A DNA stretch of 64,000 bases from CAWFPR01 sp963817635 (GTDB taxonomy: Bacteria; Acidobacteriota; Vicinamibacteria; Vicinamibacterales; 2-12-FULL-66-21), in assembly GCA_963817635.1 (NCBI GenBank), contig CAWFPR010000024.1, forward strand, positions 186,001 to 250,000. Direction: 5' to 3'. This document shows, piece after piece, positions 1 to 9,701 of this stretch. Under the pieces are notes generated by a model, which did no database searches, had not been told where the DNA came from, and saw nothing but the letters and a program-made list of their open reading frames with translations. A program made the position numbers and the translations under genes. Every line of letters begins with the position of its first letter. Within the stretch, counting starts at the first letter, position 1.

Positions 1-1028
1 ATGTCGCGCTCTATCCCTTCAATCCGGCCGATCGCGATCCGGAGGCGCCGCTCGACACGGGGCAGGCGACGCTCCAGTGGCTGGCCGCGCAGACCGGCGG
101 CCGGCCGGTCCTCGACGGCACGGGGTTCGACGACGGGCTGCGCCGGATGGAGGCCGATCTCGACGCCTACTACGTGGTGACCTACCAGCCGGCCCAGGCC
201 GACGGCCGCTTTCATGAAATCCAGGTGACGGCGCTGCGCAAGAACGTGCAGGTCCGGGCGCGGCCCGGCTACTGGGCGTCGCTCGGCAGCGAATGGCGCG
301 CGCTGACTGAGGTGCCGATCGTCCCGGTCTCGCGGCGCGCGCTCCGTCGCAGCACCGCCATCAATGTGTGGACCGGCCTGACGGTAGGTACCGATGGAGG
401 CACGAGGCTGACGATGACGTGGGAGCCGCGGGGCACCGCGCACGCGAACACGATTGCGGTGAAGGTCGCCACGGGGGATGGCGCGCCGCTGTTCGACGGC
501 ACGCTGGCGCCGGTGGAGGCGGAGGGTGGCGCCGACCCGACGTCCGCCACGTTCGATGTGCCATCCGGGCGCGTGCAGATGGACATCGATGTGCTGTCGA
601 TGGCGGGAGCCACCATCGACACGGACATCAGAGACATCGAGATTCCGAATTTGCGGGCCGGCGGCAAGGGACCGGTCATCCTGGCGCCGGAAATCAGCCG
701 CGGCCGCACCATGCCGGAGTTCCGGGCGATCCTCGCCAATCCGTTCGCCGCGCCCACGCCGTCCCGCCTGTTTTCGCGCGGAGACCGCCTGCTCATTCGT
801 GTGCCCGTCTGGAGTCCGTCAGGCGCAACCGTGCAGGTCACCGCGACCGTCACCAATGCGATCGGCGGCGCGATGCGGCCTGTGAACCGCAGCGACCGGC
901 CGGGCGATTCCCGCGCCCGTTTCGAATTGCCACTCGCCTGGCTGGCCCCCGGCGACTACCAGCTGCTGTTCACGGCCAGCTCGCCTGACGGAAGCGCGCG
1001 AGAATCTGTACGCTTCGCGGTGCGGTGA
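1..1028 (+). CDS. VWFA-related domain protein, C-terminal part (5' truncated by window edge)
   Basis: The reading frame is open from the first complete codon at position 3 to the TGA at 1026-1028, giving 341 residues with no start in the window. An internal ATG at 147 is not the true start, because the residues before it continue the fold (a YPFNP...ATLQWLAAQTGG stretch that resembles the last helices of a von Willebrand A domain). AYYVVTYQP near residue 55 and a later beta-rich half resemble the secreted 'VWFA-related Acidobacterial domain' proteins. Such proteins are exported and probably bind ligands or partners, but no specific role is known. The gene ends at the edge of a long heptamer inverted repeat and converges with the next gene. 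Confidence 0.7.
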   Translation, partial: VALYPFNPADRDPEAPLDTGQATLQWLAAQTGGRPVLDGTGFDDGLRRMEADLDAYYVVTYQPAQADGRFHEIQVTALRKNVQVRARPGYWASLGSEWRALTEVPIVPVSRRALRRSTAINVWTGLTVGTDGGTRLTMTWEPRGTAHANTIAVKVATGDGAPLFDGTLAPVEAEGGADPTSATFDVPSGRVQMDIDVLSMAGATIDTDIRDIEIPNLRAGGKGPVILAPEISRGRTMPEFRAILANPFAAPTPSRLFSRGDRLLIRVPVWSPSGATVQVTATVTNAIGGAMRPVNRSDRPGDSRARFELPLAWLAPGDYQLLFTASSPDGSARESVRFAVR

Positions 1029-1032
1029 CTCA

Positions 1033-1260
1033 CTGCAGACCGCGGACTGCAGATTGCAGATTGCGGATTGTCGAATTGGATTGACGATTGGGGATTGGGG
1101 ATTCAGACCTTGAGGCGGCGACCAGTTTCCAATCGGCAATCGCCAATCGTCACTCCCAATCGGCAATCGGCAATCGCCAATCGTCACTCCCAATCGGCAA
1201 TCGGCAATCGGCGATCCCAATCGGCAGTCTGCAGCCTGCAGTCTGCAGTCCGCCGTCTGC
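1033..1260. repeat. Inverted array of degenerate 7-bp repeats (TTGCNGA type)
   Basis: The whole gap between two convergent genes is built of heptamers. The left arm runs CTGCAGA, CTGCAGA, TTGCAGA, TTGCGGA, TTGACGA, TTGGGGA, TTGGGGA. The right arm carries the complementary words (GGCAATC, GCCAATC, GTCACTC, TGCAGTC). The arms can pair into one long imperfect hairpin ending within 10 bases of both stop codons. It probably acts as a bidirectional terminator or REP-like element. Short ORFs called here are products of the repeats. Confidence 0.8.
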
Positions 1261-1266
1261 GCTGGG

Positions 1267-4204
1267 TCAGCGCGGCAGCGGGACGACGGAGAAGGCCTGT
1301 GGCTGGCCGATCGCCGCAAAGGCGTCGCCGGTCAGCTTGCCCAGCGTGGCGCGATACCGGCCCGGGTCGGCCACGGGGCCGCCCTGGCGGCCACGGCCGA
1401 AGCCCTGCGCTGCGGCAGGCGCGCCACCTCGCCCCGCGCGGCCGCCGCCCTGCGCCGCCGGCGGATCGCCGCGCAGGTCCCACGCGACGCGGTGCATTCC
1501 CGGGTCCTTCGGGAGTTCGATCCGGCGAACCTCCTTGCCGCTGTCGTCGCTGATCTGCAGCACGAGCTTCGCGTCGCCCGCAGGCGGCTGGCCCACGTTG
1601 TAGGTGAAGACCGCGCCGTAGGGCGGATTGGGCGTGACCGGATCGCCCCAGGCCGCCCGCACCTGACCGAGCTCGTCGAACTGGTAGGCATTGCGCAGCG
1701 GAAAGAGGTGCGCCTCGTCTGCGAGCGCTTCAGGCGTGACGTCGCGCAGCGCCGAATAGTCGTCGAGAATGTACGCGCCGCGCCCGAAGCTCGCGACCAC
1801 GAGATCGCCTTCGCGCTTCTGCACCTCGAGGTCGCGCGCCTGCGTCGTCGGGATGCCGCCCTTCAGCTGCACCCAGTGACTGCCGCCGTCCGTCGTGAAG
1901 AACACGCCGTTCTCGGCGCCGACGAAGAGCAGGTTCGGATTGACGTGATCCTGCACGACGCTCCACGTGTCGGATCGCGCCGGCAGGTCGCCGGCCACTG
2001 ACGTCCACGTCTTTCCGCGATCCGTCGTCTTCACCACGTACGGCGTGAAATCGCCGCGCTGATAGTTGTTCAGCGTGACGAACGCGACGTCGACGTCGCG
2101 GGGAGAGGCGAAGACGTCGGTGACGTAGGTGTTCTCGGGAACGCCGGGCAGCGCCCCGATCTTGCGCCAGTTCCTGCCGCCGTCCTCCGTGATTTGCAGG
2201 TTGCCATCGTCCGTGCCGACGTAGAGCAGCCCTTCGAGCAGCGGCGATTCTTCGATCGTCGTGATGACGCTCAGCATGCTCGTGGCCTGGTTGAAGGCCA
2301 CCGAATCGGGCGGCCAGACCTTGCCCATGATCGGGAGTTTTGCGGCGTCGAGCTGCCGCGTGAGATCCGGGCTCACGGCGGTCCAGGACGTGCCGCGGTC
2401 GTCGCTGCGGTACAGGCGCTCGCCGCCGAAGTACAACCGGCGGGGCGAGTGCGGGCTGACGATCAGCGGCGCGTCCCACTGCCAGCGGCCGAAGCGTCCG
2501 CCGCCGCCACCACGCCCGCCGCGTCCGGCCTGCGCGGCCTGCGCGGCCTGCGCACGGCTGATCGGCCCGCCCGTCGTGTTGTTCGCGTTCGGCCTGATGC
2601 TGACGCTCTGGCCCGTGCGCAGATCGAGCCGCTGCAGCGAGCCTTCCTGCGACTGCGCGTAGACGATGCCCGGGTCTTCGGGATCGACGGCCGGACCGAA
2701 CCCGTCACCGCCGCCGACCGTGATCCAGTCGCTGGTGCGGATGCCGGCGCGGTTCAGCGTGCGTGACGGGCCGCAGATGCTGCCGTTGTCCTGCGCGCCG
2801 CCGCAGACGTTGTAGAACGGCTTCGCGTTGTCGGTCGCCACGCGATAGAACTGCGAGAGCGGCAGGTTGGTGAAGTGGCGGAATGTCTCGAACGCGTCGT
2901 ACGTCTCATACAATCCGCCGTCGTTGCCGATGATGTAGTGCTTCTTGTCGGTCCGGTCCGCGATGATCTCGTGATGGTCGACGTGGACACCCGGCAGGGG
3001 CTGCGTCTTCCACGTCCTGCCGCCGTCGCGGCTGACGTACATGTTCGTCTGCGGCGACCAGATGGTTTCCGGATCGTTCTCGTCGACGAAGATCTCGTTG
3101 TAGTAGCCGGGGTCGCCGCCACGATAGCAGTCGTCGTTCTGCTGACCCTGACCGCCCTCCTGGTCGGCGGGCTCCGGCGCTTCCGCGACCGGGGTCGTCG
3201 CCGTCGGTGTTCCCGTCAGCGGGCCGCAGGCCGCCGGTGGAGCCGCGGGTGCGCCGCCGCGTCCGCCACGGCCTCCACCTTCATTGACGGTGCGGCCGAT
3301 GCGCGTCCACGTCGCGCCCGAGTCATCGGATCGGAAGAAGCCGCCCTGGTTCTTCTGGGCGGTCACGAGCGCATACACGGTGCTCGGGCGTCTTCCAGTT
3401 GATGCCGAGCCCGATGCGCCCCATCTCGACCGTCGGCAGGCCCTTCGTCAGCTTCGTCCACTTCGCGCCGCCGTCGGTCGTCTTGTAGAGGCCGCTGCCC
3501 GGACCGCCGCCAACGAGCTGGCCGACGTGCCGGCGCCGCTGGAGCATCGCGGCGTAGAGGACATCGGGCTTCTTCGGATCCATGACGATATCGGTGGCGC
3601 CGGTATCCGCATCAACCGTCAGGATCGCCTTCCACGTTTCGCCGCCGTCGGTCGTCTTGTACACTCCGCGGTCGCCCCCGCTCGCCCAGAGCGGCCCGAT
3701 GGCCGTTACATAGACCACGTTCGAGTTGCGCGGATCGACCACGATGTTCTGGATGTGCTCGGAGTGCTCGAGGCCCATCCGCTTGAACGTCTTGCCGGCG
3801 TCGATCGACTTGTACACGCCGTCGCCGTAGCTGACGCTGCGCTGGTTCGCGTTTTCGCCCGTTCCGACCCACACGATGCTGGAGTCTTTCGGATCGACGA
3901 CGACCGCGCCGAGCGAGAACGAGCCGTAATCATCGAAGATCGGCGTCCACGTGTTGCCGCGGTTCTCGGTCTTGAACAGGTTGCCCGAAGCGGAGGCCAC
4001 GTACCAGACGCTCGGATTCTTCGGATCGATGGCGACGTCCTGGATGCGCCCCGACGTCAGGCCCGGGCCGATCGAACGGAACTCGATCCCCTTGAACATG
4101 TCGGCCGTCATCCGATCGCTCTGGCCGATCAGGTTGGTCGCGGCCGCGGCCCCAATCGCAACGACGAACAGGCTCCGCCACAGCGCTGGCATGCTGGATT
4201 TCAT
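1267..4204 (-). CDS. Secreted VPS10/sortilin-like BNR-repeat protein (one frameshift)
   Basis: Two overlapping minus-strand frames form one protein of about 978 residues. A hydrophobic signal peptide covers residues 1-27. About ten Asp-box/BNR motifs follow (S/T-x-D-x-G-x-T-W, for example SDDSGATWTRI, TEDGGRNWRK, TTDRGKTWTS), which suggests two beta-propellers. A Gly/Arg-rich linker and a C-terminal beta domain come after. The frames meet at GGG 3386-3388; removing one G gives ...NWKTPSTVYALVTAQ... without a gap. These exported propeller proteins are common in Acidobacteriota and are often annotated as sortilin- or glycosyl-hydrolase-like, with unproven substrates. The stop lies next to the heptamer hairpin. 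It is probably not a pseudogene, because both halves are well preserved. Confidence 0.8.
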
Positions 4205-4270
4205 TGGAATACTCCGGTGAATAGCACGACCCCGTCAGGGTTGAAGGACGGGCGCATTTTGTCACGGCGG

Positions 4271-4344
4271 GGCTCGAGGCTCAAGGCGCAGGCCGGAGGC
4301 CTGGGGGATTCCCCCCAAGCCTCAAGCCCGAAGCCCCAAGCCTC
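4271..4344. repeat. Inverted heptamer repeat (AAGCCTC/AAGCCCN type)
   Basis: The right half reads AAGCCTC, AAGCCCG, AAGCCCC, AAGCCTC. The left half carries the complementary words GGCTCGA, GGCTCAA, GGCCTGG around the loop. The array ends one base before the stop codon of the TonB receptor gene (4346-4348, minus strand), so it lies exactly where a terminator would be. It differs in word from the repeat at 1033-1260 but shares the 7-bp period. Confidence 0.7.
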
Positions 4345-4345
4345 T

Positions 4346-7319
4346 TTAGAAGTCGAACCGGAACGTCACCTCGAGCCGGCGCGGATTGAAGTACGACAGC
4401 GGCTGCATGTAGCTTGCCGCGTGCGCGTTCTCCGAGATGTTGTACGGCGTCTGCTTGTTGAATGCGTTGAACACGTACGCGGTGATTGCGCCTCGATACC
4501 GCTTGAGGAAGGGAACTTCCTGCGTGTAGCTGAGGTCGAGCTGATAGTGCGCGGGTGACCGGTGGCTGCCAGCCTGTTCGGAATAGCGGTTCGTGTCGCT
4601 CGTGCTGCCCGTCAGCGCCTTGTAGGGCTCGTAGCTGTGGGTTTCCCACGGCTGGCCCGACTGCGCGACCGCGTACGCTCCGACTGACGCGTGCCAGTCG
4701 AGCGCATACGAGCCGTAGACTTTGAAGGCCTGCGGGCGATCGCCGTGCAGCCGCCCGAGCTTGAAGTCCCACAGCTGACGGCCGGCCCCGTCGCCGATGT
4801 TCGACGACCCGATGAAGATGTTCGAGTCGTTGGCGGTCGAGGTCGACGCCGAGTTGTCCTGGTCGAAGTTGCCGTAGTACCGGCTCCAGGTGTACGAGCC
4901 GCGGACCCACGCGCGCTGGCCTCGATACTCGGATTCGAGCGTCAGCTCACGATAGTCGGTGAACGCGCCGTCGAGTTCTGCAATCACGTAGCTCGAACCG
5001 CTCGACGACAGGCCGCCCGACTTGCCGATCTGTGCGCGCATGTCGTTCAGGTTCGGAATGTACGGCTCCTGCGGGATCCTGACATCGGTGCCTGGCACCG
5101 TGGCCGGCGGCGCGTAATCCACCCGCGCGGTGTTGTTCGTGTCCTCCCAGAAGTGGCTGCCGCGCGTGTAGCGGAAGTACGCGCGACCCGACCACGCCGG
5201 CGAGAACTGCTGCGCGGTGCCGAACAGCCACTCGTTGTACCGGCGCGGCGTCATGTCCGGCACGAAGAGCTTGCCCGACGAGGACGCCACCGTGTCCACC
5301 GCGAACAGGCGGCCGGTCGCGTCGAAGTCCGCGTTCTGCGTAGCGGCGAGGTTGCGGTCCCACGACGCTGCGCGCGGCAGCGAACTGGCCGCCGGGTTGT
5401 AGCGCGCGAAGCTGGCGAACACGGTGTCCTTGCCGTTGTACGACCAGGTCGCGCTCAGGCGCGGCTGGAGCATCTTGCTGAAGGGGATGTTGTACATCTT
5501 GTACTTGCGCCCTTCGGAGGTGGTCGCCGTGGCCAGTACGTACCCTGACAGCGTGTCCGACGCGTTCTGGAGGCCCTGACCGTAGCAGCGTGTCGTTGCT
5601 CGCGAGCAGGCCCGCGTTGAACGTCCAGTTCTTCCAGGTGGCCGTGTCGTTGATCTCGAAGCTCTTCGAGTGGTACTCGGAGTGGATCTTCGGCAGCGTG
5701 CCGATGCCCTGCGACTGGAAGGTCGCCTGATAGTAGATGGGGGTGCCCTGGAAGCTGATGTCGCCGGCTGGGACCGAAATCAGGCCCCACCCGTTCGAGC
5801 TCCGCTTCAGATCCTCGGAATCGACGTACTGCTGATAGCCGGCGTGAATGTCGTGGTGGACGCCCATGCCGGAGAGCACCATGTTGTAGCCGACCTGGCC
5901 GGCGTCGCGGAAGAAGTTGTCCTCGTCGAACTGCGTGCCAAAGCCGACGAGACCGCCCCCCGTCCGCACGCCGTTCGCCACGTAGCCGTAGCGATCGATG
6001 ATCGGCTGGATGAACGAGTTGACCGCTGCGTTGGTCCCCGTTCTCGGCACCTGGAGCAGGCCGATCTGATCGAGGTTGTTCAGGTCGAGCTGCGTGCCGA
6101 CGGTCGTGCTCGCGTTGGCGGTGGCGATGTTGTCGGGCCGGCCCCGCGTCGGATTCTCGAAGTGCGTGTACTTGAAGGTGAGGACGTTCGCGTTGTTGAC
6201 GATCCACGACGCGTCGGCCGTGCCGATCCGCTGCCATGCTTCGGCGCCCGTTCCGGCCGTCCCGGCCGTGAACGCGCCGAACTGCGCGCCCGTGTCCAGA
6301 CGATGCGAGTCGCGGTAGCTCAGGTTGATGAGCGACGAGTGGGTCGGGGTGACGGTCACCTTGCCGAACCCTTCGTTGCGCGTGCTGTGGTACTCGGGGA
6401 CGTCGCCGTAGGCCGTGGAGGCGTTCTGCCGGGTGCGCTCCGGGCGGTAGTACGACCCGTAGAGGTACATCTTTTCCGGGATTACCGGGCCGCCGATGTT
6501 CAGATCCGTCCAGTACCGATTCTGGTCGTACTGGGATGCGCTCCCGCTGGTGAGGGCCGCGGCCATCCCCTGGGTCTGCAGACGGAAGCTCGCCTGGCCG
6601 TGAAACGTGCCCGTGCCCGACTTGCTGACCGAGTCGATCGCGAAGCCGCCGGCGCGCTGGAAGTCCACCGCGCGGGCGCCGCCCTTGACGACGTTGACCT
6701 GCGCGATGTCGTGCGCGGCGGGCTCGGCCGACAGCGTGCCGAAGAGCGGCAGCGTCACGTTGACGCCGTCGAAGTTGTACACGTTGTCCTGGCCGCTCGC
6801 GCCGGAGCTCGGGCCGCGGACCTCGTTCTGCGAGTACTGCACGCCAGGGATCAGCTTGATGAGGTCGCGGTACTGCGTCCCGACGGGCAGGTTGCTGATC
6901 TGCTCGTTCGAGATGCCGGTCGTGATGGCCGCCGATGTCTTGTCGATGTACTGGGCCTCGGCCGTCACCGTGACGCTCTCGGACACGGCCTGGATGCCGA
7001 GCTCCGCGTTGACGACGGTCGTCTGCGCCAGCTGCACGAACGCTTTGCGCGTCAGGGTCTGCATGCCCGACAGGGCGAAGGTCAGCGTGTAGGCGCCTGG
7101 CGGCAGCGCCGGCATCTGGAATTCGCCGTCACCGCCGGTGACCGTTTCGCGCGGTCCCGGCAGGACGTCGGCGCGCGCGACTACGGACACGCCAGGCAGG
7201 ATCGCGCCGCTCGAGTCAGTTACCCGGCCGCTGATCGACCCGGTCTGCTGTGCCGCAGCCGGAGTGGCGAGCGCCAGACATGCCGCCAGGGCCGCGAAAA
7301 TCACACCGTTCAAACGCAT
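4346..7319 (-). CDS. TonB-dependent receptor, Oar-like, with N-terminal carboxypeptidase-regulatory domain (one frameshift)
   Basis: The product is an outer-membrane receptor of about 990 residues. The start is the ATG at 7319, followed by a clear signal peptide ending AAAQQ (residues 1-25); upstream in-frame sequence overlaps glk and is not coding. Residues 27-105 are a carboxypeptidase-regulatory-like beta-sandwich (GSISGRVTDSSGAILPGVSV). A plug domain (residues about 115-260) and a large barrel follow, ending in the aromatic residue typical of Omp85 recognition (RLEVTFRFDF). The frame breaks at 5585: dropping one base joins ...ASNDTL to YGQGLQNASD. Family members move large substrates or export proteins with TonB energy; the ligand cannot be told from sequence. 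Confidence 0.85.
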
Positions 7320-7392
7320 TCGTTCCCTCCCCAGAGAACCGCTGTTCCAACGGGCGATGCTAACACGAAGGGGCGGGACCGAACAGCCGATT

Positions 7393-8424
7393 TCAGGTAG
7401 AAACCGCCAAAAATTGTCCGTGAACGGCTGCGCCGATGAGGCCCGCGTCGGGATTGAGGATGACGGCGACCGGAATCGTCGCCACCAGGTCCGCCATGGG
7501 TTCCTTGGCGCGGAACGCCTCGAGGAACGCACCGTCCTGGAGCGCGGGCAGGATCTTCGGCGCGATCCCGCCGCCGACGTAGACGCCCGCGGTGGCGACC
7601 GTGCGCAGCGCAAGGTTGCCGGCTTCCGACCCGTACGCCGAAATGAAGATGTTCATCGCCTCGACGCACTCGTCGCAGCGCCGCTCCAGCGCCGCCCGGC
7701 TGATCCGCGCGGGGAGCTCGGCCGGGTCCTTCACGACGCCGACCGCCGTGCACAGGTGCGACGGCGCGATGCTGTTCGGGGTCAGTGTCGGGCCGGTCCC
7801 GAACGAGCGGTGTGTGAACTGGTAGGTGTTGACGAGGCCGGGCCCGGAAATGACCACCTCGTTGCCGACGCGCCCGAAGATCCGGGTCAGCTCCTGCACC
7901 ATCTCGAACTCGCGTGCCGTCCGCGCGGCGAAATCCGAGTGGCCGCCCTCCGAGGCGGCAGGCACGAAGCGTCCATCGACGTTGTGGAGCAGCGCCTCGC
8001 CGAGTCCCGTTCCCGCGGCGATCACCGCCGCGTTGCCGCCAGGCACCGGCACGCCGTGCTGCAGCATCGACAGCTCGTCCGGCTCGAGCACGGTCACACC
8101 GTAGGCCAGGGCTTCGAGATCGTTCAGGACCCGCACCCGTTTCAGGTGCAGCGCTTCACCGATGGAGGCCCCGTCCACGCGCCACGGCACGTTGGTGAGC
8201 CGCGCCACCTGTTCGGTCACCGCGCCCGCCACGCCGAAGCACGCGGACTCGATCGAACGCGGGTCCACGCCGCGCGCCTTGAGAAACTGCCGGATCATCG
8301 GCTCGAGCGCTTCGTAGTCGAGCGTCACGAACTCGCCGATCTCGATCGCGCCCGGCCGCTCCGCCCCGCGAGCGAACAAGCCCAGCAGGGTCTTCGTGCC
8401 GCCGATGTCGCCAGCCAGGAGCAT
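7393..8424 (-). CDS. glk: Glucokinase (Glk family)
   Basis: The 343-residue protein matches the ATP-dependent glucokinase family (ASKHA fold), which phosphorylates glucose to glucose-6-phosphate. It has the phosphate-1 loop GDIGGTKTLLGLF at residues 5-17, a second nucleotide motif AAGTGLGEALL near residue 135, and EGGHSDFAAR (sugar-binding E/H) near residue 157. Length is slightly above E. coli Glk (321). The ATG at 8424 starts directly on the conserved N terminus. It is transcribed away from the MerR-TPR gene. The family assignment is secure; sugar preference within hexokinases is inferred. Confidence 0.85.
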   Translation of the reverse strand: MLLAGDIGGTKTLLGLFARGAERPGAIEIGEFVTLDYEALEPMIRQFLKARGVDPRSIESACFGVAGAVTEQVARLTNVPWRVDGASIGEALHLKRVRVLNDLEALAYGVTVLEPDELSMLQHGVPVPGGNAAVIAAGTGLGEALLHNVDGRFVPAASEGGHSDFAARTAREFEMVQELTRIFGRVGNEVVISGPGLVNTYQFTHRSFGTGPTLTPNSIAPSHLCTAVGVVKDPAELPARISRAALERRCDECVEAMNIFISAYGSEAGNLALRTVATAGVYVGGGIAPKILPALQDGAFLEAFRAKEPMADLVATIPVAVILNPDAGLIGAAVHGQFLAVST

Positions 8425-8441
8425 GCGTTGAGAGGTATTGT

Positions 8442-8477
8442 AGCCCCAAGTCCCAAGCCTGAAGCCTGACTAGCCCC
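8442..8477. repeat. Short heptamer repeat (AGCCCCA/AGCCTGA)
   Basis: Four consecutive 7-mers (AGCCCCA, AGTCCCA, AGCCTGA, AGCCTGA) are followed by a diverged fifth. They lie between the divergent starts of glk and the MerR-TPR gene. This is the same word family as at 4271-4344 and 29187-29283. Unlike the other sites it is not beside a stop codon and has no obvious pairing arm. Confidence 0.6.
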
Positions 8478-8500
8478 TTTCGGTGGTAATCTCCTCGGGA

Positions 8501-9374
8501 ATGACGTCGTTCCCGTCATCGACCGGCGGTTCGTACAGCCACAAGGACCTGCGCGGCCTGTATCCGGGCGTCAGCGACAATCACCTCCGCTACCTCGAGA
8601 AGTGGGGGCTCCTCAGCCAGGCGACGGTCCCGCGCGAGCGTCGCGAGGTACTCGTTCGCCGATCTGCTCACCGTCCGGCAGGTCGCCGCGGAGCTCGAAC
8701 GCGGCACGCCGCTTCGCGTGCTCCTGCGGTCGCTCGCGGCCGAGCGTCAGGGACAGCTCGAGCTGGACTTCAGCGCGATCCACGCGGGTGCGGACACGCC
8801 GCGCGCCAAGGTCATCGCCCTCGATGCGCGCAAGGCCGTGAAGCAGGCGCCCGGCTCGCCAATGGCCGGCCCCCTGGGGCCCGGTGCGCTTGCGCCGCCG
8901 TACGCCGATCCCCAGTCGGCCCTGGCGGCCAGATACTTCCTCGAAGGCTCGCGCCTCGACGAGGGGGATGCGCGCACGGCCGCCGCGGCCGCGGAGGCCT
9001 ACCGGAAGGCCCTGATCGTCGATCCGGACCTGGTGCCGGCGCTCGTCAATCTCGCCAACCTGCACTATTCCCAGGACGAGCTGATCGAGGCGCATGCGCT
9101 CTACGAGCGCGCGATCGGGCTCGATCCCGGGTGCTTCGAGGCGCATTTCAACCTCGGAAACATCCTCCACGATCTGGGGCGGTTCGACGGGGCGCTGGTC
9201 TGCTACCGCGACGCGGTCGCGCTCAACCCGACCTACCCCGACGCGCACTTCTACCTTGCGGTGACGCTGGAAAAAGCCGGTCATTCACCCGAAGCCAAGG
9301 CGCACTGGAAGGCCTATCAGGATCTCGCGCCCACCGGGGAGTGGGCGGAGCTGGCGAGGGAGTTCCTGGAATAA
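8501..9374 (+). CDS. MerR-type winged-helix plus tetratricopeptide-repeat protein (one frameshift)
   Basis: The reconstructed protein has about 290 residues. Residues 15-75 look like a MerR-family DNA-binding head (SHKDLRGLYPGVSDNHLRYLEKWGLL followed, after the break, by RYSFADLLTVRQVAAEL). The C-terminal half has three to four TPR units (YRKALIVDPDLVPALVNLAN, YERAIGLDPGCFEAHFNLGN, YRDAVALNPTYPDAHFYLAV). One extra G at 8645 separates the frames. A start at ATG 8501 is chosen because it directly precedes the HTH. Such MerR-TPR fusions presumably bind DNA and a protein partner through the TPRs. The target is unknown; glk is divergent. Confidence 0.7.
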
Positions 9375-9395
9375 CCTCGAACCGCGGACGGGACG

Positions 9396-9701
9396 CTAGT
9401 AGCTGTAGTCCTGCCGTTCGCGTTTCTTCGGGGTGCGGCGCAGCTTGTAGAAGGCGCACTCCGGACACCAGGAGTCGGCGTTGAAGCCTTCCTTGCCGGC
9501 AAACGGCAGCACGTCGCGGTGGGTGCAGAATTCGCCCGCGTCCGGCTCGCATCGCCAGCGGCACGACTTGAACTTCCGCACAGGCTCCGAGACGGTATTC
9601 GTGGGGATCGCGGGTGCGTTGGGGTCGGCCGGAGCGGCCGCCGGCTGTGTGTCGGCGAGCGGCTCGGCAACCTGCGTCGGCCGGTTGAATTCGTCCATCA
9701 T
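9396..9701 (-). CDS. Small cysteine-rich protein, putative zinc-binding
   Basis: The product has 101 residues. The first 40 are Pro/Ala-rich and probably disordered. The second half carries five cysteines and a histidine (CRWRCEPDAGEFCTHRD and WCPECAFYKLRR), a zinc-ribbon-like arrangement. The C terminus is basic (TPKKRERQ). Its ATG overlaps the stop of the helicase gene by four bases (ATGA), so the two are probably translationally coupled. That suggests a link to RNA metabolism, but I do not recognise a named family. Confidence 0.6.
   Translation of the reverse strand: MMDEFNRPTQVAEPLADTQPAAAPADPNAPAIPTNTVSEPVRKFKSCRWRCEPDAGEFCTHRDVLPFAGKEGFNADSWCPECAFYKLRRTPKKRERQDYSY

Noticed and set aside
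1068..1603. Plus-strand ORFs through the repeat region
   Set aside because: They consist of translated heptamer repeats and antisense of the VPS10-like gene.
7320..7613. N-terminal extension of the TonB receptor
   Set aside because: Overlaps the 3' end of glk and lacks a signal sequence; the ATG at 7319 gives a proper signal peptide.
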